A stretch of 64,000 nucleotides of DNA from Sipunculus nudus (lineage: Eukaryota > Annelida > Sipuncula > Golfingiida > Sipunculidae), in contig CM049306.1 of assembly GCA_026874595.1 (NCBI GenBank), positions 58,226,019 to 58,290,018 on the forward strand, written 5' to 3'. The notes beneath the pieces are model-generated. The model was not told the origin of the DNA, searched no databases, and saw only the letters and a list, made by a program, of their open reading frames with translations. Shown here piece by piece: positions 12,310 through 23,879 of the stretch (positions within the stretch are counted from its first letter, which is position 1; every line of letters begins with the position of its first letter). A program made the translations under genes and the position numbers.

Positions 12310-14870
12310 TGATAATGCAGACCATGTTAATTTGCTATTGCCCAGCACTGGAAGCTCATTCATCACACATTTATTAATCACTAAATCACAGCCGTGTTGG
12401 ATTGTAAACCTGGTTTGTATTTATATACAGTCACATAAACAGGACAGTTTACACTTCTATGGAAAACTTGACTATTGTATCAACAGAAAATAAGGACCAT
12501 CATCATTAATTCCAGGTCTTCTTGGCAATGTTATATCTGAGGTTTCAATTTCTTTGAGTCCGCTAATAATAGATTAAAAAATTTAAACATTTGGAGAAAA
12601 ATCGAAAAGAAAATACCTCGGAATACATTGGGACGTAGTACACAAGGATACACTGAAGCAAACTCAATTATCACGAAGCTGGATTCCGAAAGAGAATTTA
12701 TTTTCAGTGTTTACACAGCTAGCGCTATCCCATTAATTCCGACATGCGACTTCCGATATCAGTGTTTCAGTCTTGGTGCAAAATGGCAGCCTCTTTGCGT
12801 GGTTTCGCCCATTTTTGGATTCGGGCTTTGATAAGGGCACGAACATTCGGCAGGAAAGTACACCAAGGAAGTCTCAAGATGTGATTCTTTTTTTGCGGAG
12901 AGAGTCTGGTGGGCAAAAATTAATTGGACCCATATTTTCAATGAAGAAGACGGAGGAACGTTTTGGGGATGATCGCGCCCTAATCCTCAAATTATATCTG
13001 ATCTGATGTTTACAGTAAAATGAAGAAGTATGCGTCTTCATTAGATTTGTTATTCAAACTGGCACCTTACTTATAAAATTCTTTTAAACTTCAAAATTAA
13101 ATCATTTGAACGAAATATAAAAATATTTAAGATTTTGACAAGTTTTAAAATGAAATGATCTTGTATCGCAGCATTAAACTGTTTACACAAGAAAAACCGG
13201 TGAAGAAAAATTGATTTTTTAATGTTTTTTTTTCCCGTTTCGGGATCAATGTTCTCTGTTTTCGTTTCACCAAGGTCGTGTAAAAAATTCCTTTTATCAA
13301 TATTGCATCGCCCATCATGCCAACACCCATCCTGGCAAAAAAAAAAAGAGCTGAATTTCTGATATATGGTACCATTGAATGTTCTAGCTTATACGTTGGA
13401 GCTTTTCGGCTACGTCTTATCAATATTACACAGGCGCCCTGGCCTGGATGACTTGATACTTGTTAAATATGTACAGACTTAATTTACGTAGATGCTGGCC
13501 CTGACAAGAGTAAACTATGATTTGGATCTTTGACATTCAGCTGAAATAAACAGTAATGGTGTAGTTGTTTTATTTAAGCTTTCCGGTCCCCGGGTAACAT
13601 GTGGCCAAATCTATATGAAACGACAAGATTACAAAGCACCTGCCAAAAGCCAATGACTGCCAACATCTGCCGAGTGTGGAGTCCATTACACACCTATACG
13701 CTCTGGCAGTACCCTCTCCAAACAAATGAAGATGGCTGGGAACCTCACCTCAGCAGGTAGGTTTTGTCACATTTAGTGGGATTGGGTTTCATTTTAAGAC
13801 TGGAGGAAACAAGTTTTACGAGGTGGTATTCATGGTTTACTGTCAGATAAAATTGGCTAGAACCTGTAAAACCCTGCCATCCTGAACTTATCATGTCGCA
13901 GAGTGATGTAAATCGTCGCCGGCTACCCCGACCGGACCCTCCAAGAAACCTTAACAAAACAGGGCTGGTATAGCCACCACTCTTAAATTAGTCACGCTGT
14001 TTTAACCCTTTATCACTGAACGGATGCACAACACTCCATCTCTTTCCATTTTCATGGGCGGCTTGCTAGAGGAGGAGGGCGGGTTCGAAGGGAAGCTCAT
14101 TACCAGTCATGTCCTAATATAAAAACAGCCACAAAGCATTTTTATTAAGTTACCCCACATTCTTAAAAAAAAGTGTTTCAATTTCCTTTTTTATAAGATT
14201 AGGTGTAAAAAATCCATAGCATTCCATAGCATTAAAATTAATAGTTTCCACTCCATGTGGCTCCATAGCATGCTCTTTTGACAAATTATATTCAAAAGAA
14301 ATACCCCCCCCCTTCAGTCTGGATTATACACAAAAATCGACAATTTATGTAACCACACTAACTACTACACTGTTTGTATTCTCATCAATGCTGTTAAAAA
14401 AGTGCCTCTCTAACCAACTGAACTGCCTACTGACTGTAAGCACGACCCTCTCTCTTTAACCAGTGAACAAGTCAAGGACGTGCGCCTGTTATCTAGATTT
14501 ATTACAGTCTGGCACTCATGATCTTTCATTTTACTCTAGCCGCAGAGTAATAGATCTTCCTAGAAGCAAATACAACAAGACAGGTGGTCAATAGAACTTG
14601 ACCCACACTTGACCAATGAGTGGGTACCTCGGACTTCAGTTGAGCGATCCCGTGCGGCTTCATGCACAGACACTTAAGACATCCATGCAATTCCTTGAGT
14701 ACCCCGCGGCCGGTAAATTTCCAAGGATTTATTACTTACTCTATCAATTACCATGTGACCTGAAGGGGCACTATAATCATGAGGCGACCCAAGGGGATGC
14801 TGTGCAGATGTAGAGACCTAGCCACTGATACACAGCTGAATACACGGCTCATTCTGGTTTGAAGAGAGAG
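12310..14870. other. Spacer without recognised gene
   Basis: Mixed composition. Short frames at 12628-13006 and 13145-13423 lack recognisable motifs. A C9 run lies near 14304. Confidence 0.5.
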
Positions 14871-14879
14871 GGAACTTTG

Positions 14880-15600
14880 ATCGACCATCCATGTCTGGCT
14901 AAACAAAGGGGACTTCATCAAACGTAGGAGACCAAACAGAAGGTACTTTATCAAGGGGTAATGGCAGGCTAATCAGGGGTTACTTGCTGCTTGAACAACA
15001 GTAGAAATTTCCTACAAGCGTCAATGGGGACTTCCTCAAACGTCATTGGCTGGCTAACAAAGCGTCACAGACTGACCAATAAGAGGGTACTTCCTATGGC
15101 ATCATTGGCTGCTTAAACAGAAGAATTACCATTAAACATTACTAGCTGGTTAACAGAGGGTATATCATTAAACGTCACAGGCCGGTTAAACAGGGAGATT
15201 GTCATTAAAAGTCACTGCTTTGTTAAACAATGGATATATCATTTAACATTACTGGCTGGTTAAACAGAGGTGTATCATCAAACGTCACAGGCCGGTTAAA
15301 ATGGGGTATATCATTAAAATGTTGTGACTGGTTAAACAATGGGTATATTAATTAACATTAATGGCTGGTAAAACAGAGGTATATCATTAAACGTCACAGG
15401 CCAGTAAAACTGAGGGGGTATATCATTAAACGTCAATAGCCCTTTAAACAAGAGGGCGTACAGTTCTTCCATGGAAGGTTAAACAGAAGGTACACCATTT
15501 AGCGTGACTGGTCGGTTAAACATAGGGTATTTCATTAAACATCAGTGACTTGTTAACAGAAGGTATTTCATGACACTTCACCAGCAGGTACAGCTGGAAG
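14880..15600 (+). repeat. 36-38 bp minisatellite with ~109-bp higher-order unit
   Basis: The unit pattern is GGCTGGTTAAACAGAGGG, then TATATCATTAAACGTCAC. Units from about 15110 to 15600 are recognisable in register. Those before 15110 are diverged. Every third monomer is most alike: monomers starting GCTGGT at 15145, 15255 and 15364 all carry AACGTCACAGGCC and are spaced 110 and 109 bases. The monomers between them carry TTGTTAAACAATGG-type or GCCGGTTAAA-type variants. This indicates amplification in blocks of three. Confidence 0.88.
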
Positions 15601-15609
15601 GACGTCATA

Positions 15610-18600
15610 AAACAACACCGAATGGTTCAATAGCTTTGACTCTATCAACGTTTCAGGCTGACTAAACTGATATGATGTCCGTCACATGTGACTGACAGGC
15701 TGAATGGTGCAAAAAGGCACAGCTAGATACTCCACTCCGTCAGTTTATAAAATGGGTTCGTAGGCAGTACGGATATCTGTTGTTTGCGATCGTCGTCAGA
15801 TGCACATCACACCCCTGAATGGAATCGATCAGACGGCATGTTCCATTTGACATTAGAACCTGACACAGACAATCACCATATGCTGAACACACTCGCATGT
15901 GAAACGAATAAGACCTTCACTCGTAAAAGTGCCGTATAAATCCCACAAGGGTAAATACATGTTTATCTGATCTTCAACATCATCAACAACAAATTAAGAA
16001 TTCACCATAGACCCGTCATTGTTGCTTGTCATAAGGCAGTGTTCTTTTTGCGAGTAACGAGTGGTATATGTATATAGGTGCTGAGACACGTGGAGAGATC
16101 CACATACCTGTCTGAATAGAGCGGTCGCTTGATTTCTTTGCGATAGGGAGGTCGGAGACCTGACGAAACAACTCTCCTGTCGAGCTGAGGGACATTCTTG
16201 TCTATAAAACTGTTTGATTGTGTTCAGCTCGGGTAGATTTATACTGGGAGTTCTTTCCTGTGTGTAGTCTTATCTTTCATTTTTGATCGGTGTTCATTCA
16301 TACTGACTACCAATTCTCTCATCCGTACACAATCTTGATCTCGGTTCGCATGACGGATACAAACAATACAGTCACACCCAATATCCCCCAGGGGGCGCTT
16401 GTCAATGACTGGCGAAAGGGAAAAACTACTGGAAAAAAAATTCCGAATCACTCGGCACCCATTTATCACTCAGTGTAATGTAGACCTTACGGAACAGACA
16501 GTTATGCAGACAGTTATACTCTACCAAACAGGTTGAAAGTCCTTGAAAATGTGACAGACAATCTATGCAAATCATACCCGACTTGAGGAATATCGATATT
16601 TCTCAGGAACACGAGTTATTTACCATTTTTTGTACACATACCATTCGCACGCGCTATTGAGGACATCTCCGCAAGCAGCCTTATGGATTGAAACACCAGC
16701 TTACTTCTACAGGCCTGCGTACCGTTACTTTCGTCACCTACTTTCACAAAAATTCACATCCATGTTTCATTATATGTAACGGTAATTGTTGTCTCAATGC
16801 TGAAAGATTATTATTTAAGAGTTAAAAAATATAAACGCTCCCGCCTTGAATTCACAATAGAAACTCTCAGCGGTTTCCTATCAGCATGTTTAATTTCAGG
16901 AAGTTTGCAAAGTATTATTTCTTGAATCTCATAAGTTTTTGATGGATATATTGTTTCGATAATATAAACCCTCTGGGGCATACATAATTTAGAACTTCTT
17001 GCTCGTGGCCCAAGGAATTTGATTTGAGTAAACGGGTTTATTTATATCAAATATTCATTAAATTAACGACAGTACATCGAATGGCTTAAGGGGATTCGTT
17101 GACAACGTAATCAAGACAAGACAAGGCACAGCTTGTGGATAAACCCGTCATGCGTTCAAGATGTCAAGATAAAAGCACGTTCCGTAGACACATCTGCTAC
17201 ATTGGTAAAAAATGAAAATAAAAATGGCGCAGCTAAATTTGAAACAGGAAACGCAAAGCCATATTGTGTGCAGATTAAACGGATGTGAGAGCCGCAGGAC
17301 CCAGTATATCTGATGATTCAGTTGATTACTGCTCTAACTAGAACGGGGAGCTGGGTTGAGCATGTGATAGCGTTCAAAGGATTGACTAATGGACGTCTGC
17401 AGCGAAAATCCTGCATTAGCCACAACTGGGGTCATAACTAAATATTATAAAGTTCATTTCCTCGGAAACAGTCAATTCAGATAGACTCTCGGTAAAAAAG
17501 ATGGTCACGGATTTATTTCCGGCTAAGGTTACTCTGGCGGAAGAGGATAACGGCGGCGAGCAAGCTCGGGCAATCATGACGTAGCAGGCGTATTATGCAG
17601 AGGATAATTATCATGTCACGTGACCTCAACTACAAATGACAACCAGAAACCATAAGGTGGCTGTGACAAACGTTGCTTGGAAACGGGCAAAAGAAATGTC
17701 GCCAAGTCAGAACGTTTTAACTAAAGGAACTCGCTAGTTTATGAAGCAATTAGTGAGGACGTGCGGGTTTCTTACACAGGAATTTCCAATGACAGGTTGC
17801 CCGTCCACGAGTTCTTATCAGCTGCCGTGCCCTACGGCCTACAGTATTCCCGTCATCTATACCATATGTATTTTTGTGAAACAGTTTCTTTTTACATTTT
17901 CACAGATTCTGCATACGATCCCACAATTCAAGGATGTCCGGTATCATAAGTTTGAGTTTTGTAAGAAAATATACCAATTTATCATATAAAAAAGTTACAT
18001 TTTACTCTTAGGCTGGATATTAAATTAAATTGGAACGGAAAAAATTATTGGTCCTTGCTTCTTTCCTAACAATTTTAGTTCACTATAAAAAAATTAAATG
18101 TTTTCGGGTCATGGTTTCGATGCTATATAGTATACCCACTGGTCTGACGCTATCAATCAGCTGATTTTCTTTCTCCCAAAGATATTAAGATGATCAGTGC
18201 TTACACAACAGCTAGTTTTATATTAAATAATCAGGCTTTTATTTCATTCACAAAGAAACAGAGAATCCCTTCCCATGTAAATTATCAATAAATAGACGCT
18301 TTCTCATAAGCACCTGCTACCGCGCCTTCTGCAATATATATTGAGCTGGCAAGATTCATTGATGTAAACACAGGTTATGAACCATACACAAAACGTATAC
18401 TAAATATAATCCGCTGGGTAATTTAAGGATTACGGCACACCAAAGCGTTAAGTAAGTCGAGCACACTTTTATGATTAACTGATTTGATAACACAACCATG
18501 ATAAAAACAAAGAAAAAAGGTTGTTTTCTTATTCGAAAGTTTCTCAATCTCACGTTGTCTATAAATCTCTGTACAGAATTAATGTACACGATATTGTATG

Positions 18601-19170
18601 AACCACCTCAAGACTCACATAATTTTCCCGAAAATAATCTCTATTTAACCCTGTTCGGCAGAGAAGTTGGAGTAATGTCTCAAGGGGATTGTCTTTATAT
18701 AATCTATATTTTTTATAAGCTACAATGTTATGTGCTCAGTAAAGCATGTAATTACAGATCTGACGGACCAGCGTGACACGTTGTAAACCTATATTCTTCG
18801 TATTAACTTACACTTGTTGAGTTTAGTTATTATATAGATCAGCTACAATGCATTTGTATCTCTTTATAAGTGAATTTTCTTTTGACAAAATCCGCAAAAT
18901 ATGTATCTACTACCAGTCTTCAGTCAGAAATAAATGTCACCATCATATATAGATAGAGGTTTATTTAAATAAATTTCCGAAAAGTGTGTGCCATAAATTG
19001 GTCTATACCATATGTTTATGTAAACCCAGGCAAACTAGACTTCAGGTCTAACGAATATAAAAAACACCATCTTAGAAGATACGTTTGAATAATAAAAATT
19101 CCGCGAAGTATTTGTCTTAAATTGTCTATAAACATGTTGTAATAGGATGATTATTGAATGTAAGATGGTG
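15610..19170. other. Spacer with scattered GC-richer patches
   Basis: No recognised exon. The patch near 17500-17700 is GC-richer and holds TGACGTAG, a GTCACGTGAC palindrome (17615-17624) and an X-box-like GTTGCTTGGAAAC (17672-17684), so it is a candidate regulatory element. Short segments 18955-19018 and 19080-19140 resemble each other loosely. Confidence 0.4.
17615..17684. promoter_or_regulatory. Candidate regulatory patch: E-box palindrome plus X-box-like motif
   Basis: GTCACGTGAC (a bHLH-type palindrome) is followed 47 bases later by GTTGCTTGGAAAC, an RFX-like half-site pair with two mismatches. The assignment is by motif only. Confidence 0.2.
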
Positions 19171-19284
19171 ATTCACGCATAATGTTTAATCAGGCAAATC
19201 TTGAAATTTGCTTGATTTTTTTTTAGTGAAAGGTACATGGGACATGTTAAGCCGGCCTCAAATGAACCGAAAGTATCATTGGTA

Positions 19285-19630
19285 GACGTAAGGAGGTGGC
19301 TCGCCCGATTTTTCTTCAAATCCGGCGGGGAAAATCTACTGCGGCCCAAAAATCGGTAAATGTGATGACGGAACTGATAAAAAAAATCGGCCTTTTTTAA
19401 GGAAGAAAGGAAGTATAGCTTCTCTTTCCTTAGTTCATAATTAATGAAGAAAATAGCAATCCAGGAGACGAAACCAGAGGTGGCCAAAATGGCAGAAAAA
19501 TTCTGATGTTGTAAACTCTGCATCAGTAGCCGTGCTAACATGTGCCGGGCGACTTTTTATACCTAAAGATTTTTTTTTACCGTTAAGATAAAATCGACCG
19601 GCTGAAATAATCGGTAGATCGGAGGCCTGC
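19285..19630 (-). repeat. Diverged direct repeat, ~70 bp, two copies
   Basis: On the minus strand, 19545-19625 and 19290-19365 share the order TACCGATT, then GATTTT, a long A-run, then TCGCCCG or TCGGGCGAG. The two minus-strand open frames (19441-19644 and 19173-19541) each include one copy, giving related stretches (GRFYLNGKKKS versus GRSRFSPPDLKKN). Neither frame starts a recognised protein, and a decayed repeat is more likely than a gene. Confidence 0.35.
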
Positions 19631-19649
19631 TTTATCGTTAGCATTTATA

Positions 19650-20505
19650 GTCAGATAACAGTTAATCGCAGGTAGATCTATGGAACCCCAGATGTCTATT
19701 ACACTACCTGGACCAATTTTTACTTGCCCTGACGGTCATTATAATACAAGGATACACGGGATAGCTTCGCTATTATACAACAAGACATCATGGCTTTCCT
19801 TGGATATTCCGAGGATTGCCATATCGATCTGCTGCCGAGCCACATACACTGCCCAAATCCTGGAGATCGCTAAAGAAAAAAAAGCTCACTCGCATGAAGA
19901 AACGCAATCAAATGACTGATATACTCAAAGAGGTACAGTATATGAAAAGTTAGAGCAGTACCAGCACACTACGTGAATAGGGGCCTCATCAACAGCTTAA
20001 TTAAGGATTAATCATTTATATTAAGAGTGGACTTCTTTAAGCACAAAACCTGCTGCTAAATTTAAAGGTAGGATCAGAAAGAAAACCCGCCGAAATAGTG
20101 TTGTAATTATACATGTAGCACATTTTTCTTATTACACAATATGGTTTCAATATCTTTCTATTCCATTGTTACTATGGTTACTACTATAATCTCATCTCGG
20201 TCGCGAGGCAAGGATGATATATTTCTACTTAAACTACATTCATATGACAATTGTCACAGCATCGTCAAATTAATGAAGCTGGAGCACACGAGATGTTATA
20301 AGGACAATGAAGTTCGTCATTAATGTTTGTGTTATGGATAAACATTGATATGTATCTGATGCCATGTGTTTTTTATTATTATTTAAGTGTTTATATAAAG
20401 TGTATCTATAAGGTAATTTTAAATTCTATCAACGGAATTAAAGGAGGATTATAAGTCCACTCCTATCCTATATATGAGGTACAAACTGATTTTCTTTATT
20501 TTTTT
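19650..20505. other. AT-rich spacer
   Basis: Nothing recognised except the X-box at 20168. Confidence 0.5.
20168..20181 (-). promoter_or_regulatory. X-box (RFX-type) consensus match
   Basis: On the minus strand GTAACCATAGTAAC fits GTNRCC-NN-RGYAAC at every position. Function is inferred from the motif only. Confidence 0.35.
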
Positions 20506-20509
20506 GTAT

Positions 20510-20515
20510 ATACAA

Positions 20516-20582
<67 letters not shown>
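20510..20582. repeat. (TA)n microsatellite
   Basis: About 70 bases of TA with two C interruptions. Confidence 0.97.
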
Positions 20583-20585
<3 letters not shown>

Positions 20586-20589
20586 CTGA

Positions 20590-22160
20590 AATTTAAACCA
20601 CATTATAGCTGAATTTCAATTTTATTGTTAATAGATTTTTCCTTATTATTTATTGCAGATTTTAAATTGATGATAGAACTAAGATAGAAGATACCATCTT
20701 TAAATTATATCTGAATATTTAATATATTGGACGAGTAATTCATATCTTTGGGAAAGCTTAATGTCATTGACCGTTTGTTATGGTGTCCTGTGTCGCTAGT
20801 AAAACTGCTAAAACTGTTTATTAAGAGACCAAAAATATGAACTGTCAACTATTGTACTAATTATCATAAACCTGAATAAATATGACTATGTTGAATGATA
20901 CGTTATTATTATTAAATCGTAATTACAAAAACTGTTTAGTGTCTTTGATGTTAAAAAGTGACTGACTAATTAGTTGCATGGTTTATTTATGACATTGTTA
21001 ACCACGATATCAAATGATCTTGCACATGGGAGAATTTAAATTCCCAAGGGGAATTTTCAAATTATAACCTGCCCGGGTGGAATTATGAATTCACCTTGAT
21101 TTCAATTTCGACGCATGCTCATATATCTGTTTTAAAGAAGTTTCCTATTTGAAGAAATTTATTGGTATATTTTTTACTGAAATGTAAACCACAACTTTAA
21201 TTATATATAGGACATGCTAGTTAAAAGAACCATGAAGGTCGGGGACATTTTATGTAGTTTACCAGAAAACTTGCCTTCTTTATGATGCCAGGAATAAATC
21301 AAACAACTTTCATACATATTTAGTTTGTGCTTCGATTTGCAACTCTCTGACTTTTAATTTAGGTGGCTGCCCCGAGAGTGATATCAGCTTCAGTTTATTT
21401 ACTAATCATGCATTTATCATGTTCCAATGAAAATACTTTTGAGAATTCTTTTACATTTATTAAAGCTGTCACAGATATAGCGAGCTCGGCGCGAGGATGT
21501 ATGTTCCGCCCAATGTCATTTAAAGTGACAAATACAATCTGACAGTTATATCCACATGGCCTTTCTTCACTTGTTTAGAGGTGGTTCGTCGCCGTCATTT
21601 AAGTCGTCTGAATTCAATTGTTGTGTAAGTCTGAGTAGTAGTTGGCCATACAACACAGCCATAAAATCTACTGTTACGTGTTAGCACTGCCAGCATGAAT
21701 TATAGTTGTGTCCTCTACAGAGGAGTACGGCGACGTGCCTGAACAGAATTAGCGTCCACGTGGCTGTGATGTCACGTGGTAGCTGTCGTTTAATTGTCAG
21801 TATTACAGCAGAAGCCAGTCTATTCATCCCTTCATCCCCCAGTTTTGTCTGTTTTTTTTTCGCTAGTATTTCCAACAGGAAATCTGTTTTACTAATTGTT
21901 AATTAAGGTCATCGATAATTACCTTTTGTCGTATTTTTAATCTACAGCTTACTTATAAGTTTGGAGCCTTCAAATCCCAAATAACCTTTTATTCATAATT
22001 ACTACACCTACGAGTTCATGTTGAGCTCTAAAAGAAACCAGACCATATTTTATCATTATAATAAATATGTGGTCTGAGTGCACGTTCAGATTTCCTGACC
22101 TGTCGCTCGTCATTGGGGTACCTGGAAACACAGTTGTTGTTAATTATCGCTACACATTGC
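20590..22160. other. AT-rich spacer
   Basis: No gene recognised. Near 21750-21785 two CACGTGG motifs lie about 17 bases apart. Confidence 0.5.
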
Positions 22161-22164
22161 GCAA

Positions 22165-22178
22165 AATCGGACTCAAAA
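22165..22178 (+). repeat. Half-copy of the 44-bp hairpin module
   Basis: ATCGGACTCAAAA matches the first arm of the modules at 22610 and 23807. No second arm follows. Confidence 0.5.
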
Positions 22179-22589
22179 GAGTACATCTCTGCCGGTTAGG
22201 CCGAGCTTCGAAATTTGTAGCCCACAATGCAACGGGGTTTCTAAATACACAGATAGCATAGGTATAAATGTGGTAAGGCGGGCAATGTAGTTCGTTGGAT
22301 AAAAATTGTTTCAGGGTAAATGCATAAACATTGATGTGCTTGTGGTAAGGACTTCACGAAAATAATACATGTATTTGGTTAGCATGCGCATGCGAAATGT
22401 AAACATAGGGTAAGTAACAAATTTAGATTTTATTAAGGTTTGACGCTAGAGATAAGTAGTCCCGGCCGTCCAACAATGCCTAAATGGAAGAGGCTCGTTT
22501 TGGGTAGAAACGACCTGAGACCGAAGGTCGGTTGTCGTAATTAATAATGAAGACATTTTAGGCACACCATTCGATCCCCACCACTGCCT

Positions 22590-22668
22590 TTAACGGTTAG
22601 CCCGATTTAATCGGACTCAATATTATAAGGCTCTGCCATATATTGAGTCCGATAGGCATACAGTTAAC
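22590..22668 (+). repeat. 44-bp hairpin module, left copy, with flanking homology
   Basis: Bases 22610-22653 start ATCGGACTCAATAT and end ATATTGAGTCCGAT, so the module can fold on itself with 14-base arms around AAGGCTCTGCC. The copy at 23807-23850 is the reverse complement, also 44 bp, with 40 of 44 positions equal by my count. Weaker similarity extends outwards (TTTAACGGTTAG on one side, GATAG.CATACAGT on the other), so the two may be arms of one larger inverted structure of about 1.25 kb. Confidence 0.8.
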
Positions 22669-23309
22669 TAACTGCATATTATAATGCGGCGTATGTATCC
22701 ATTCCATGGATACCCGCCGCATATGAAGCTTCAAGTAAACTGAAGAACGTAAATCCTGCACTGGGTAAAAATTCCTATAAATCAAATATTGTGTATGTAA
22801 AAGGGAAACTTACGCATTCGGGGGCAAAAAATGTAAATGTATTCGCCTGAACAAGAAATTTTGTTGTAACCCCTGCTTTAGTGCCTAAACCGTACTCACT
22901 TTAAAAGTTTGTATTGTTTTATTAGACCTGACAGTTGTTCCTCAAGTTGGGACAATCACCATTAAAGTGGCGCATGTGATGCATCATTCTCCATACAGAA
23001 ATTTATCATGAATGTTAAGGATTAACGCAACATATCTTGACTCTGCGCTGGAGGTTGAAAACGGGTATGACGTTTTATGTTGGGGAACCCCAAGGAAATC
23101 CCCTCCAGACATGCTTGTTTTTACCACTTGAGATCAAGACCTACCTAATTCAACTGTTTAATGGACATGACGATTTTAAAGTGGTATGTTATGTTACCAT
23201 ATGATACAAATATGTTTGTATCCTTATATATGACACATTTTTTAGCTGGGAGATTATTTTTTTATTGTCCAGTGGCACGTCTCCTGTTTTCAAACACCTC
23301 GTACTAGGG

Positions 23310-23349
23310 CTCTCTCAGCGCAGGGAACCGGAGCGTAAGGAGAGAGCAC
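23310..23349. repeat. Short inverted repeat
   Basis: GCTCTCTC and GAGAGAGC flank a ~23-base GC-rich loop just left of the 23370 element. It could form a small hairpin. No role is claimed. Confidence 0.5.
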
Positions 23350-23369
23350 GAAAGCTATGGGGCACCATA

Positions 23370-23799
23370 CAGTGAGAGTTTCTACAATATATGCCACAGA
23401 AGAGTTGCATCTTCTTTGCCTGCCTGTTTACTGCCTAACAACAAGACACAGGATTACACCATTTTAACGCAAATAATTATGTGTTGCATGGTTTCGATAG
23501 CAATTTAAATTAAACTTGGATCATCATTTTTAAACATTGACTGACCTTTTCACCAGAGGCATGTCAGCGAGTTTAGTAGGAACAGAGAAGAACAGTCCAA
23601 TAGGCGCACTTGATGACCTCACTGATAGCCTCGCTGACTCGAGTGATTGACAGCTAAAATTATGTTACATTTTGTTTGAACGGGCCCAGCTCTGAAGAGT
23701 GACGCGCTGGCATGGGGTAATAAACACCTGTTGACACGGCATGGTTACAAGGGCATCGGGTGGTGAAGTCTGAGGCTTATATTGTAGAAACTCTCACTG
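23370..23799. mobile_element. Tc1/mariner-like miniature element (430 bp)
   Basis: The left end reads TA|CAGTGAGAGTTTCTAC and the right end is its reverse complement followed by TA. The arms match over about 26 bases. CAGTG termini flanked by TA dinucleotides are typical of Tc1/mariner elements, which duplicate TA on insertion. The 430-bp interior has no transposase frame, so it would be non-autonomous. It touches the right hairpin module (23807), so both could instead be parts of one bigger inverted structure. Confidence 0.7.
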
Positions 23800-23875
23800 T
23801 ATAGCTATCGGACTCAAAATTTGGCAGGGCCTAATAATATTGAGTCCGATTATCTAACGGTAAATGGTCAGTCCT
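23795..23875 (-). repeat. 44-bp hairpin module, right (inverted) copy
   Basis: The module at 23807-23850 is the reverse complement of that at 22610-22653. Outer flanks share TTACCGTTAG. See the left copy for the comparison. Confidence 0.8.
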
Positions 23876-23879
23876 TGAT

